This document shows, piece after piece, positions 45,930 through 55,610 of a stretch of 64,000 nt of DNA. The DNA lies in NCBI RefSeq assembly GCF_030369675.1, contig NZ_CP128477.1, positions 2,618,001 through 2,682,000 of the forward strand. Direction: 5' to 3'. Numbering within the stretch: the first letter of the stretch is position 1; every line of letters starts with the position of its first letter. This stretch comes from Peteryoungia algae. Lineage in GTDB: Bacteria; Pseudomonadota; Alphaproteobacteria; Rhizobiales; Rhizobiaceae. The notes under the pieces were generated by a model. It worked only from the letters and a program-made list of their open reading frames with translations. It searched no databases and was not told where the DNA came from. Made by a program: the position numbers and the translations under genes.

Positions 45930-46240
45930 ACGCAAACCGATACTGAACGAAAGCTTCAGCGGCCGCGTGCGTGATGAGCTACTCAATTAAAGCGTGTTCA
46001 TCGGTTCTGATCACGCCCGCAACGCCATCGCCTAATTGGCCAACGGCTAGAGCACCTTCCTGCCGCACTTGTTGCTCGGATACCAGACCCCGGCAGCCTA
46101 TGCTCGGACAATCGCCGCAACCGGCTCCAACGCTGCGCAATGTGAAACCTACGCGCTTCCCCCGGTCGCTCCCAGCGCGCCATTTGGCGTATCAAAACCG
46201 CCGAGGCTCTAATTTTCGCTGGGTGAAACTTCAGTCGCAG
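45930..46240 (+). pseudogene. IS3-family OrfB C-terminal remnant
   Basis: Decayed sequence spelling NESFSGRVRDELLN, DHARNAIA, LGYQTPAAYA and FSLGETSVAG is the C-terminal part of an IS3-type OrfB. It has at least three in-frame stops and no N-terminal part. It is unlike the intact IS3 element at 15.9 kb. Confidence 0.72.
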
Positions 46241-46446
46241 GGTACTTGCGCTGCAGAAGAAACTGCCTGACCTAGACGCTGACCACGCAAGCAACCTCGG
46301 AACCGCATCAGGCTCAAGGCATGCCGCATAATCGGTCATCAGATGAGGCGCAACCCGCAACAACCCATGCCAGAAACGCTTCCGAAAGGCTCTTGCGCTC
46401 GCCGCAACCGTCAGCTTCTGGTTCTGAGAATCATTGAGTCTGGGGC

Positions 46447-47322
46447 CTACCGCGCCGTGAACGTATCCAAGCACCAGTACCAAAATGCGTCGATGCTGCG
46501 GGGCATATGCCATCTCTTCTTTCTAATTAGATAGTAGCCTGCGTCAGGCTCGTATCCTGCCGGTCCAACCTCAATGAGGCGACCATCCGTCAGCTCACTT
46601 TGAACGAAAGATCTGCTGACAATCGCTAAACCTTGGCCCGCCGAAGCCGCATCAAGCGCTAGAGATATTTGATTAAAACGTGGCCCGGGCAATTTAGCGT
46701 CTGTTCTGAAGTATGCATTCCAATGAGTATAGGAATCGTGCAACAAAGGCAGTGTACGAATGAGCTCAGGCGCTAAAGGTAACGTCAATCCTTTTATGAC
46801 ATTCGGCCCTCCGACAAGTATCAAATCTTGATTGAACAGTAATTTTGCTTCCTGGTTCGCCGGAAATGGTGGTCGCGTTTCCCGGATAACAATATCGACC
46901 TGATCGCGGTCAAAATCTGTGACGGCAACAGTCGCGATGGTACGGATTTCAATTCCAGGGAGCGCGGAGTTGAGCGATTGTAGATTGGGAATTAGCAGTT
47001 TCGTTGCAAAAGTTGGGGTCACGCTGATGGTCAGAAACTTGCCGCCCTCGCGGATCTGCTCTGTCGCCTCGTGCATGATCATAAAGGCTCTCTGGATTTC
47101 CGCATAATATGCGGAACCATCGGGTGTCAAAGCCACCCCTCGTGGCAAGCGAGTGAATAGGGAAAGGCCGATATGCCCTTCTAGAAGCTTTATTTGCTGG
47201 GCAACTGCGCCCTGCGTAACACCGAGCTCCTCGGCAGCAGCTCTGAAATTCAGGCGACGGCCAGCGACCGAAAATGTGCGCAAAGCATTCATCGGCGGCA
47301 GATCTTGAGGCGTTTTTGGCAT
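46447..47322 (-). CDS. LysR-family regulator (GcvA-like)
   Basis: This 291-residue regulator has the N-terminal helix-turn-helix MNALRTFSVAGRRLNFRAAA, then EELGVTQGAVAQQIKLLE, a GcvA/AmpR-type DNA-binding domain. The effector domain runs from about residue 90 (FLTISVTPTFATKLL). It is divergent from the MFS exporter gene with 128 bases between, so it probably controls it. The stop lies 200 bases from IS3 debris and the gene appears whole. Confidence 0.9.
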   Translation of the reverse strand: MPKTPQDLPPMNALRTFSVAGRRLNFRAAAEELGVTQGAVAQQIKLLEGHIGLSLFTRLPRGVALTPDGSAYYAEIQRAFMIMHEATEQIREGGKFLTISVTPTFATKLLIPNLQSLNSALPGIEIRTIATVAVTDFDRDQVDIVIRETRPPFPANQEAKLLFNQDLILVGGPNVIKGLTLPLAPELIRTLPLLHDSYTHWNAYFRTDAKLPGPRFNQISLALDAASAGQGLAIVSRSFVQSELTDGRLIEVGPAGYEPDAGYYLIRKKRWHMPRSIDAFWYWCLDTFTAR

Positions 47323-47450
47323 CTGGAGCCTATAGTTTTTCTAACCTCTAGTATGTTTCGATCTAGCGCGAAATACCACACAAAAAATGCATATTGCGCC
47401 GCAACGAGATCATCGATTTTTACCCGGTCCCCTAGTGTATTGAGGATACA

Positions 47451-48635
47451 ATGACAGCGCAGCGCTCTCCTACAACCGCCATCTCTTATGCGGTGATCCT
47501 TGCTGTGAGTTGCACGCATCTGATCAACGATCTGGTTCAGTTTCTTTTGCCTGCATTGTATCCGATTTTGAAAGGACAATACGGGCTGAGCTACTTTCAG
47601 CTCGGGCTGCTGACGCTCGCTCAGCAGATCACAGCCTGCATCCTTCAGCCCGTTCTGGGACTTTACGGTGATATGCATCCACGCCCCTATTTCCTCGCAG
47701 TGTCCATGAGCGTTGTCGCTTTCGGCGTCGTGTTGCTGGCGACAGCAGGAACTTTTGAAGCATTGTTGCTAGCGTCTGCTATCCTTGGTCTGGGGTCGGC
47801 TCTGTTTCATCCCGAAGCCTCACGCGTGTGCCGTATGGCCTCGGGGGGGCGTTTTGGATTTGCCCAGTCCAGCTTTCAGGTTGGCGGGAATGCTGGAACC
47901 GCATTGGGACCGCTGGCTGCAGCTTTAATCGTGCTGCCATTAGGGCAGGCGACGACTGCTTGGTTTGGACTGATTGCGGTAGGAGCGGTCATGATATCGC
48001 TCTGGATTGCACGGTGGTTCACGCATCATCAACGTACGATGCAGAGTGCAGGAGTACGGCTACAACCAGGCGGGCCTGATCTTTCGCGCGAAAGGCTTGC
48101 GGCCGCCTTCGCAGTCTTGGGCGCGCTACTGCTTAGTAAGTTTGTCTACATCGAAACCTTCAAGAGCTACTATGCATTTTTTCTAATGGAGAAATACGGA
48201 TTGAAAATTGTCTACGCTCAGGGGTTTCTTTTCGTCTTTCTTGCCGCCGTTGTGTTTGGGACATTTTTCGGCGGTCCGATCGGCGACCGCATCGGACGTA
48301 AAAAAGTCATCTGGGGATCAATTGCTGGGGCGCTTCCGTTTGCCGTAGCCCTGCCGCATGTGCCAATGTGGATTGCGCTTGCCCTCAGCATCGTGGTTGG
48401 ACTGGTCTTGTCTTCTGCCTTCTCGGCCATCGTTGTTTTTGCACAAGAGCTTTTGCCGCAAAAAATCGGCATGGTATCGGGATTCGTGTTCGGCTTTGCC
48501 TTCGGCGCCGGGGCACTTGGTGCAGCGGCGCTTGGTGCTCTGGCTGATCACATTGGAATGGCGCAAGTGTTTGAATACCTTCCCTTGTTGCTGTGTCTTG
48601 GCTTCTTGACGGCTCTGTTGCCGGACCTCGACTGA
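47451..48635 (+). CDS. MFS exporter, fosmidomycin-resistance (Fsr) type
   Basis: This 394-residue major facilitator protein has about twelve hydrophobic helices. The N-terminal CTHLINDLVQFLLPALYPIL and SALFHPEASRVCRMASGGR blocks are typical of Fsr proteins, and the MFS motif A-like GPIGDRIGRKKV lies between helices 8 and 9. It would export a drug or metabolite by proton antiport. It is divergent from the LysR gene. Drug specificity cannot be deduced. Confidence 0.9.
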   Translation: MTAQRSPTTAISYAVILAVSCTHLINDLVQFLLPALYPILKGQYGLSYFQLGLLTLAQQITACILQPVLGLYGDMHPRPYFLAVSMSVVAFGVVLLATAGTFEALLLASAILGLGSALFHPEASRVCRMASGGRFGFAQSSFQVGGNAGTALGPLAAALIVLPLGQATTAWFGLIAVGAVMISLWIARWFTHHQRTMQSAGVRLQPGGPDLSRERLAAAFAVLGALLLSKFVYIETFKSYYAFFLMEKYGLKIVYAQGFLFVFLAAVVFGTFFGGPIGDRIGRKKVIWGSIAGALPFAVALPHVPMWIALALSIVVGLVLSSAFSAIVVFAQELLPQKIGMVSGFVFGFAFGAGALGAAALGALADHIGMAQVFEYLPLLLCLGFLTALLPDLD

Positions 48636-49136
48636 TTAGCAGCTAGGACGTGTAGCGCAGCGCGCTAGTGTGGCTATGTCAAAACCCGGCAGGCTATAAG
48701 AGCCACGATCCTCAGGCAAGAACTCGGCCCGCCGCGGTGCCTCAGCGAGGGCGAGATGATTCGATTTGGCCGGTTCCCGCAAAGTGTCGGGCGGGTAACG
48801 GCGGGCGATCGGGCGATGGTCGAGGTGGCGCTCGCCCGTTTAGAACTCGTATAGCTCGTCAACCGCCCTGTACTTTGTCGATGGAATTGCGCTTCAAGCA
48901 AAGTTTAACAGCTTGATTCAAGAGCTGCAAATGCAAACGGCGATCTTGATCGCAGCTACACCGGCTAGGCTAATATCTGCTTTCTGAAGAAATCCCATTT
49001 TCCCTCACCGACCAACATGGAACGGCCAGCCTCCGCGTTGAGTTTGATTCAGTCCTCCGGACTACTTGAATCAATCGCCTGATCCACTGAAGCGGTGAAT
49101 GGGGCGGTAGACTGACGTATGGACCTGAACCGGCCA
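48636..49136. other. Intergenic stretch with no recognisable gene
   Basis: These 501 bases lie between the MFS gene and the end of nosX. One plus-strand frame (about 48690-48849) gives a short acidic peptide ending MVEVALARLELV that I cannot assign and that has no ribosome site. Nothing else is supported. Confidence 0.4.
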
Positions 49137-50048
49137 TCATCCCGCAATCTCGAGTTGAGAACCTGGGAAGCCTTGCAACAGCTGCTCCACTTCGCTTACC
49201 TCGTTCAGAAGGCAAGCAGTCGTTGAAAGCGCGTCCGCAACGGCCGCAGTGGGTGCCGAGATCGACACGGCGCGCCACACCGCCGGTGCAGGCATTCCGC
49301 TGACGGGGTCGAGAATATGCCCCTGCCGTCCCGCAGCATCGAATGTCGTACCGAGAGAAGACGATGTGGCGAAAGCGCGTTGCCGCAAACCGACTAAACC
49401 GCCGGCTTCGGTTCGAACAGGCCAGTCGCCACCAGTCGGAGTGCTGCCAACGGCACGGAATTCTCCCGTGTCGATCAGAACGTTCGTCACGCCTTCTGCC
49501 TCCAGCAATGCAGCTACCCGATCGGCGACATAGCCTTGGCCGATCCCATTCAAGGTCAGCGCCATGCCCGGTCGCAAGCTGATTTTCGCCGCATCCATCT
49601 CCACCTTGTCCCAGCCAACAAGCGCCTTGGCCACGGCGATTGCCGGCGCATCCGGCTGCCCGCCGCGCGCGGCGGCTTCGGCCCAGAGCGCCCAGAGCGG
49701 CTGCACGGTCGGATCAAACCTCCCGCCGCTGGCATGGTTCACGGCGGCGGCGAGCGACAGGCATTCCAGCAGTTCGAAAGGCGGCTCGGCCAGATGGCCC
49801 TCCCGGTTGAGCCGCGCGAGCGCACTATGCGCACGGTAGAGGCTCAGAATGTCTTCCAACCGATCGATTTCGGCCAATACGCGGACGGTGATCGCCTCCG
49901 CGTCGGGATGGTCGATCCGGATAGAAGCGCGCGCACCAAGCGCTTGCCCGGTCCAGAATTTCGAGACTTGCGGTGCGGCGCGTGTCACGGCTGGCAGAAG
50001 AGCCAAGGCAGCGGAAATCGTGATCAGTCGGCGGCGTGTAATGGGCAT
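49137..50048 (-). CDS. nosX: NosX, ApbE-type FAD:protein FMN transferase
   Basis: This 303-residue periplasmic flavin transferase begins with an Arg-rich, probably Tat-type, signal (MPITRRRLITISAALALLPA). It has ApbE-family segments HASGGRFDPTVQPLWALW, LNGIGQGYVADRVA, VLIDTGEFRAVG and DPVSGMPAP. It would attach FMN to the Thr of the SGAT motif in NosR, whose gene heads the same operon. GGAGG lies 8 bases upstream. It is the last gene of nosRZDFYLX, 3 bases after the nosL stop. Confidence 0.93.
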   Translation of the reverse strand: MPITRRRLITISAALALLPAVTRAAPQVSKFWTGQALGARASIRIDHPDAEAITVRVLAEIDRLEDILSLYRAHSALARLNREGHLAEPPFELLECLSLAAAVNHASGGRFDPTVQPLWALWAEAAARGGQPDAPAIAVAKALVGWDKVEMDAAKISLRPGMALTLNGIGQGYVADRVAALLEAEGVTNVLIDTGEFRAVGSTPTGGDWPVRTEAGGLVGLRQRAFATSSSLGTTFDAAGRQGHILDPVSGMPAPAVWRAVSISAPTAAVADALSTTACLLNEVSEVEQLLQGFPGSQLEIAG

Positions 50049-50051
50049 GGT

Positions 50052-50651
50052 TCAGCCTCCAGCTTTGTTGGACAGGGCACGCAGACGGTTTTGGAAATCG
50101 GTATTGTCGTCCTGCGGGTTCGGGTCGACAAAGTCCTCAACCGGGGCCAGAACCATGTCGTCGGTAATTTCGGCCAGGGACAAGACACGACCGCCCTCGA
50201 CGCGGGCAAATTCCTCGGCCTGTTGACGGCTCGAAAACGGAACCGTCTCCGGCGCCCCCATGCCCCCCTGGCGCGCCGATCCCACGACGAACAGCGCCTT
50301 GTCTATGGCAATCCAGTTGCCATAGCCCGGTTGATCCCAGGTGGCCCCTGTCGCCCCCATATCGTTCACATAGACGGCAAGGATTGGCGCCATCTGCTCA
50401 GGTCCACGCAGATAGGCAATGGCATCACGGACCTGGCTGAAGAACAGGGGGGCTGGCATGCCCTCGAGAAACACCTGCCCCTTGGGTCCAGCATGTTCGA
50501 GCAGGTTCATCTGGCAATAGTGGCCAAGCGTCTCGGCCGTCATGTCCTTGGGCGTCGTGTCCTGCGTGACCTTCTCCTGGCACCCGGCGAGCAATGCCAG
50601 TAAACCGGCGATCAGCAGCGCGTGAAGCGGAAGTCGCATGGGCCAATTCAT
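50052..50651 (-). CDS. nosL: NosL, copper-chaperone lipoprotein
   Basis: This 199-residue lipoprotein has a signal with lipobox LLAGC (Cys24). The copper-binding region HYCQMNLLEHAGPKGQ gives Cys46 and Met48. It delivers copper for the NosZ centres, working with the NosDFY complex. ATG 50651 overlaps the nosY stop by four bases; a longer in-frame start would sit in nosY. The C-terminal tail (FVDPNPQDDNTDFQNRLRAL) is rather acidic. Confidence 0.93.
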   Translation of the reverse strand: MNWPMRLPLHALLIAGLLALLAGCQEKVTQDTTPKDMTAETLGHYCQMNLLEHAGPKGQVFLEGMPAPLFFSQVRDAIAYLRGPEQMAPILAVYVNDMGATGATWDQPGYGNWIAIDKALFVVGSARQGGMGAPETVPFSSRQQAEEFARVEGGRVLSLAEITDDMVLAPVEDFVDPNPQDDNTDFQNRLRALSNKAGG

Positions 50652-51469
50652 GGGGTCACCTTTCGAAAAGCGGTAAGCGCAAGCGCGATCGCCAGCAATG
50701 GCCAGAGGAACAGCGAAGCTGCCAACTGCCAGAGCGGGATTGCCCCCGCTGCGCCACCGATGCCGCCGGCGGCCGCGACCGCGTGAGCGGCGGACAGGTT
50801 GAAGACGCGGAAGGCATCGGCGGGGTTGGCAAGCAAGGCGACGGGCAAGGCTTGCGTGGTTAAGGCACCACCGCCATCGGTGACGATCAGCGCCAGAAGC
50901 GCCAGGTCGTAGAGCACGACGGCGACCAGCCACACCGCAATCGCAAGTCCCGCAGCACCGGAGGGACGGCGCGCCAGTGCCGAGAGCGCATAGCCGGCGC
51001 CGAGGAAAGTGGCACCCAGGAGAACCGAGGACCAGATCAACCGGACCAGGGAACCGATCCCCTTGATCGCCGCCGGATCGGACCACACGGCCACCACCAG
51101 TGCTGCGCCATAGCCCAGGGTTACAGCAAGCGCCAGGATCGCAAGATGCGCCAGAAGCTTGCCGAGCAGGATCTCAAGGCGCGAGACCGGATAGGTGAGA
51201 AGCAGCGGCAGCGTGCCGCGCTCCACTTCGCCCGCCACGGCATCAAAGCTCATCAAAAGCGCAAGCAGCGGCACGAGATAAACGGCAAGCGAAGTGAGTG
51301 AGGCAACAATGACCGACAGCCGGTCGACGCCGACATCGCCGGTCGGCGCGGAACCTGCGGCGGCAAGCACGAGCGCAAATAGCATCATCATGCCGGTGGC
51401 GATCAGCACCCAGCGGTTCCGGAAGGCGATGCGGAACTCGCAAGTCGCGGTGGCGAGAATGCGCCTCAT
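50648..51469 (-). CDS. nosY: NosY, ABC permease of the NosDFY complex
   Basis: This 273-residue membrane protein has about six helices and begins MRRILATATCEFRIAFRNRW. It has the ABC-2-type segment DAVAGEVERGTLPLLLTYPV. With the NosF ATPase and periplasmic NosD it forms the transporter needed for copper-site assembly in NosZ. It overlaps nosF and nosL by four bases each, showing tight coupling. Confidence 0.93.
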   Translation of the reverse strand: MRRILATATCEFRIAFRNRWVLIATGMMMLFALVLAAAGSAPTGDVGVDRLSVIVASLTSLAVYLVPLLALLMSFDAVAGEVERGTLPLLLTYPVSRLEILLGKLLAHLAILALAVTLGYGAALVVAVWSDPAAIKGIGSLVRLIWSSVLLGATFLGAGYALSALARRPSGAAGLAIAVWLVAVVLYDLALLALIVTDGGGALTTQALPVALLANPADAFRVFNLSAAHAVAAAGGIGGAAGAIPLWQLAASLFLWPLLAIALALTAFRKVTP

Positions 51470-52368
51470 TGCCCGTCCCTCCGGCTGAAATGGCTGTAGA
51501 TATCCTCAAGGCTCGGCGGGTTCACATCGAGATCGGCGACCTCGGCACTTCGCGACGTGATGCGAGCGAGAAGCGGCAGCTTTTCGGTCTGCGCGCAGGT
51601 GATGCGCAGCACTCCGTCGATGCCGAGGGATGCTTCCGGCAAGGCTGCGGCAAGCGATGCTGCATGGCCCTCAACCGGACGAACGAGGAGCGTGATTGGC
51701 AAGACGGCCTGCGCGCGAATGTCGGCAAGGCTGCCCTCGGCCACCAGTTGTCCGCCCGACAGGATGAGGATGCTGTCGGTACGCGCCTCGACCTCGGTAA
51801 GCGCGTGCGAGGACAAAAGGATCGTGGTGCCATCCGCCGAGAGACCATCAAGCAGGTCGTAGAAATCTCGTCGCGAGACGGGGTCGAGGCCCGAGGTCGG
51901 CTCGTCCAACACCATAAGGCGGGGTCGGCCAATCAGGGTCTGGGCAAGGCCCACGCGCTGGCGCATGCCTTTGGAATAGGTACCAATCCGCCGCCGCGCC
52001 GCATGGCCAAGACCTACGCGAGCGAGGAGTTCCGGCGCGATGCGGGGATCGTCCCCGCGAAGCGAAAGATAGTGGCGGATCTGTTCCTCGCCGGTAAGCG
52101 CGGGATGAAAGGCAACATTTTCCGGCAAATAGGCCACCTGCATGCGCGCAGCTTCCGAACCGGGCACTTGTCCACAAACCTGAACCTCGCCGCTGTCAAA
52201 CGGGATCAACCCGAGAATGATCTTCATCATCGTCGACTTGCCGGCACCGTTGTGTCCAAGCAGCGCGGCGCGCTTTCCCGGCTGCAATGCCAGCGAGACC
52301 TGCTTCAACGCCTCGACGGACTGGAAGCGCTTAGTGAGCCGGGAGATTGTCAGCGTCGGTGTCATCAT
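51466..52368 (-). CDS. nosF: NosF, ATPase of the NosDFY complex
   Basis: This 300-residue ABC ATPase has Walker A GHNGAGKST, signature YSKGMRQRVGLAQ and Walker B LMVLDEP followed by TSGLDP. The C-terminal extension of about 80 residues is usual for NosF. Two adjacent ATG codons (52368 and 52365) follow an AGGAAA site and either may start the protein. The gene starts 38 bases inside the end of nosD. Confidence 0.92.
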   Translation of the reverse strand: MMTPTLTISRLTKRFQSVEALKQVSLALQPGKRAALLGHNGAGKSTMMKIILGLIPFDSGEVQVCGQVPGSEAARMQVAYLPENVAFHPALTGEEQIRHYLSLRGDDPRIAPELLARVGLGHAARRRIGTYSKGMRQRVGLAQTLIGRPRLMVLDEPTSGLDPVSRRDFYDLLDGLSADGTTILLSSHALTEVEARTDSILILSGGQLVAEGSLADIRAQAVLPITLLVRPVEGHAASLAAALPEASLGIDGVLRITCAQTEKLPLLARITSRSAEVADLDVNPPSLEDIYSHFSRRDGQ

Positions 52369-53659
52369 AATTTCCTGTCGCCCATCGGCCCGCGGCCTCG
52401 GCTTCATGGCGGAGTATGTCTTCGGGAATTTCGATCGTCAGCGTGCGCATCAGGGGGGCGCCGTCGCGCACCCCACCCGGCAAGGTGGCTGGAAAATCCC
52501 GCTGGCTCCAGCGCACGAGTTGCACGGCGGGCGAACCGATCAGAAGGCTCGCGGCAGGCTGCGACCACAGGATCTGGTCCATCACGTCGTTCGGGCGGTA
52601 GAAGCTGTCGGCGATGCCGTCGCCATTCAGATCGAAAGCCGGATGGTCGGACCAGAAATTTCCCCGCCCCTCATGGCTCCATTCCATGTTGCGGGTCCCG
52701 ACATATTTGACCTGCTCGCGGTTGGCGACGAAGGCATTGCCGGTCAGCACGTTCTTTTCCGAACCGGCGGTGAAGTGAATGCCGATATGGCAGCCCTCAA
52801 AGCGATTATCCCAGATCAGGTTCTTGTGAGCGTTGTAGATGAACAGGCACTTCTTCGTGCCGCCGCGCACCAGATTGCCGGTGACGTCGGCATTGTTGGC
52901 GTAGTTCAGCATCAACCCGTGATCACGGTCGCCGAGGCTCAGATTGTTGAGGATCTTGGCCCTGTCGGAGAACATGATGGCAAAGCCGAGATGGTTGCCG
53001 ACCGAGATATTGCCGGAAACCTCGGTATTGCGGGTATACATGAAATGCACGGCAAAACGCAGGTCGCGCATGACATTGCCACGATAGATGCTGTTGGAAC
53101 TGGCATTGGAAAAGATGCCGTCGCGACCGAAGCGGATGACATTGTTTTCCAGAAGGGTGCCGGGGCTGTTCCAGACATAGATGCCATTGCCGCGCTCGTT
53201 CATGCGCGGGCTGTCGGTGCCGATGATCTCATTGCCAGAGACCACCACATCCCGACCGCCATGCACATCGATGCCATGCATGTTGCCGGTGACGTACAGC
53301 TTCTCGACCCGGGTGCGATCGGCCCCCTTTTCGATTTTTACGCCCGCGTCGAGGTCCTGGTTGATCCGGCCCGAGCCCGTGACTGTGAACCCGGTCAGAT
53401 GGACATCGGCTGCGGTGATCGTCATCACGCTGCCCGAGCCTTGGCCATCGACGACCGCGCCGCGCGGACCGATGATGGCAAGGGACCGGTCGATGGTGAT
53501 GGGGCCGAGATAGGCCCCGTCGGTCAATTTCAGGACATCGCCGGGTGATGCAACGGCGATGGCGGCCGCGAGACTGCCCGTGCCCGGGGCGACCATGTGC
53601 TCCTCCGCCGCAAGCGGCGAAGCAAGAACAAGACCGATCAGGACAACGGGCAGCCGCAT
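52331..53659 (-). CDS. nosD: NosD, periplasmic copper-site assembly protein
   Basis: This 442-residue right-handed beta-helix protein of the CASH/NosD fold has a signal peptide (MRLPVVLIGLVLASPLAAEE). Repeating Asn/Gly-rich coils (SGNISVGNHLGFAIMFSDRA, NNLSLGDRDHGLMLNYANNA) run through the middle. It binds NosFY in the membrane and takes copper from NosL to mature the CuZ site of NosZ. It lies 3 bases after the nosZ stop. Confidence 0.94.
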   Translation of the reverse strand: MRLPVVLIGLVLASPLAAEEHMVAPGTGSLAAAIAVASPGDVLKLTDGAYLGPITIDRSLAIIGPRGAVVDGQGSGSVMTITAADVHLTGFTVTGSGRINQDLDAGVKIEKGADRTRVEKLYVTGNMHGIDVHGGRDVVVSGNEIIGTDSPRMNERGNGIYVWNSPGTLLENNVIRFGRDGIFSNASSNSIYRGNVMRDLRFAVHFMYTRNTEVSGNISVGNHLGFAIMFSDRAKILNNLSLGDRDHGLMLNYANNADVTGNLVRGGTKKCLFIYNAHKNLIWDNRFEGCHIGIHFTAGSEKNVLTGNAFVANREQVKYVGTRNMEWSHEGRGNFWSDHPAFDLNGDGIADSFYRPNDVMDQILWSQPAASLLIGSPAVQLVRWSQRDFPATLPGGVRDGAPLMRTLTIEIPEDILRHEAEAAGRWATGNYDDTDADNLPAH

Positions 53660-53662
53660 GGC

Positions 53663-55591
53663 TCAGGCGCCCTTCGGTTCGACAAACATGCGCCCACGCA
53701 TTTCCATGTGCAGGGCATGGCAGAACCACTGGCAATAGTACCAGTAGACACCGGCATTGGCCGCGACGAAGGTGACCGAGCTCGTCTGCTGCGGACCGAT
53801 CTCGATCGCCACGCCATGGTTGCCCATGGTGAAACCGTGCGTCAGATCGTCGATGTCATCCAGATTGGTGACGATGACCGTGACTTCGTCGCCTTCCTTC
53901 ACCGTGAAGCTCTCCAGGCTGAAGGCCGGAGCGACCGAAGTCATGTAGACGCGCACCTTGTTGCCGTCGCGGACAACCGCGTCAGTCCACTCGTCGATGT
54001 TGACGCCATCTGCCTCGGCCTGTTCGCGGGTTTCGGCCCACATCGGATCATTGCGATCCCAGGTCGAGCGAATGTTGGGCAGGATCGAGGGCGCAACGGC
54101 GATTGCATCATGAGGTTCGGCAAATGTCGGGCCATCATGAACAAGCTTCATCTTGTCGCCGGAGATGTCGATCAACTGATCGTTTTCAGGCTTCAGTGGC
54201 CCGACGTTCAGGAAACGGTCCTTGGAGAACTTGCAAAGGCAAACCAACCAGTCGTTGGAGGCGTCGAGCGTTTCTCCCATGACCGTCTTCAGGTGCCCCG
54301 GCTGATACTGGACGTCGATCTTGTCCTTGATCGGATCGACCTTTTCGCCGGCATAAGCCTTAATCGCATCCTCGATGTTCCACTTGGCGACCTGGCTGTC
54401 GAGGAAGAGCGAGGTATAGGCATTGCCGCGACCGTCAAAGGCCGTATGCAGCGGCCCAAGGCCAAGTTCCGGTTCGGCAACAACCGCGCTGCGCGGTTCT
54501 GCATTGTCATAGAACAGTGCGTCGAACTTGGTCACATCAAGCACCGTGACGGTCGGCGAAAGCTTGCCATTGATGCACAGGTGCTTCTTGTCCGGCGCCA
54601 TGTTGCAGCCATGCGGATTGTTGGCGATCGGGATGTAGCGGGTGAACAGCGACTTGGCTTCCTTGCGGCCATCCAGCACCTTGACGCCATTGATCTCCTC
54701 GTACTGACCGGCAGCGATGGCCTTTTCGATCTCAGCCAGGTTGAAGATGACGACATGGTCCATTTCGGACTTGGTCATCTCTTCGAGATTCACGCCCATT
54801 TCGGAGTTGTAGCTGGTGGAGAAGGCCCACTTGCCTTCATAGTCGGCATCGCAGTTGTCGAGATTGCCCGACACCTTGACCTGCCAGGCAACATCCCATT
54901 TTTCAGCGTCGACCGCAGTGAAAACGTTCACATAGGTCGAGACATCCGTCATGGTCGAACCATCATTGACCAGCGGCGCTTCGTCCTCGCCGTTGCAGAA
55001 GACGTAATTGGTCTTCGGCCACTTCTGCGGGCGCAGGCCGTGAATGCCCTTGGCATTCGGAATTTCCAGAATGGCATCGGTCTTCATGACGTCGCAGCGA
55101 ACGCGTGCAACGCGGGTATTGGCCTTGTCGTTCATGAACAGATAGCGGCCGTCATACTTGCCCTCGGTGAAGGACATGTGGACGTGGTGCAGGTCGCCGT
55201 TGTCATGGATCTTCTTGCCATTGGCGGCGAGCTGCTTCTTGGTCTTCTCTGTCATCGTCCGCTGATGGATACGGATCGATTCATTGGTTTGACCCCAGCC
55301 GGTTGCCGAGCAGCGGTTGAACACGGGAACACGCATCAGCTCGCGCATCGAGGGGATGCCGAGAATGCGCATTTCGCCTGTTTGCCCCGAGGACCAGAAG
55401 CCGTAATAATCGTCGAGCTTGCCGGGCGCGACGGAGCCGTCGCCTTCGGCAGCAGCGAGCGCTGGCGTCGCGACGACGGCAGCCCCGAGACCGAGCGCGC
55501 CGGCCCCCATGCTTCCGGCTAGTACTGCACTGCCGGCTGTGGCGCTGAACAGCTCTCGCCGGCTCAGGCCTTTGGTTTCTTTCTTTTCCAT
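53663..55591 (-). CDS. nosZ: NosZ, nitrous oxide reductase (clade I)
   Basis: This 642-residue periplasmic enzyme reduces N2O to N2. A Tat signal ([20 protein letters not shown]) places it in the folded-export class I group. The N-terminal seven-bladed propeller carries CuZ histidines ([28 protein letters not shown]). The C-terminal cupredoxin carries the CuA site [16 protein letters not shown]. All visible copper ligands are present, so the enzyme should be active. An AAGGA site precedes ATG 55591. The gene is second in the operon, 19 bases after nosR. Confidence 0.97.
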   Translation of the reverse strand: MEKKETKGLSRRELFSATAGSAVLAGSMGAGALGLGAAVVATPALAAAEGDGSVAPGKLDDYYGFWSSGQTGEMRILGIPSMRELMRVPVFNRCSATGWGQTNESIRIHQRTMTEKTKKQLAANGKKIHDNGDLHHVHMSFTEGKYDGRYLFMNDKANTRVARVRCDVMKTDAILEIPNAKGIHGLRPQKWPKTNYVFCNGEDEAPLVNDGSTMTDVSTYVNVFTAVDAEKWDVAWQVKVSGNLDNCDADYEGKWAFSTSYNSEMGVNLEEMTKSEMDHVVIFNLAEIEKAIAAGQYEEINGVKVLDGRKEAKSLFTRYIPIANNPHGCNMAPDKKHLCINGKLSPTVTVLDVTKFDALFYDNAEPRSAVVAEPELGLGPLHTAFDGRGNAYTSLFLDSQVAKWNIEDAIKAYAGEKVDPIKDKIDVQYQPGHLKTVMGETLDASNDWLVCLCKFSKDRFLNVGPLKPENDQLIDISGDKMKLVHDGPTFAEPHDAIAVAPSILPNIRSTWDRNDPMWAETREQAEADGVNIDEWTDAVVRDGNKVRVYMTSVAPAFSLESFTVKEGDEVTVIVTNLDDIDDLTHGFTMGNHGVAIEIGPQQTSSVTFVAANAGVYWYYCQWFCHALHMEMRGRMFVEPKGA

Positions 55592-55610
55592 CGTCGGTAT
55601 CCTTCTTCGG

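Noticed and set aside
48690..48849. Short plus-strand frame ending MVEVALARLELV
   Set aside because: It has no start codon with a ribosome site and no recognisable domain, so coding cannot be claimed.
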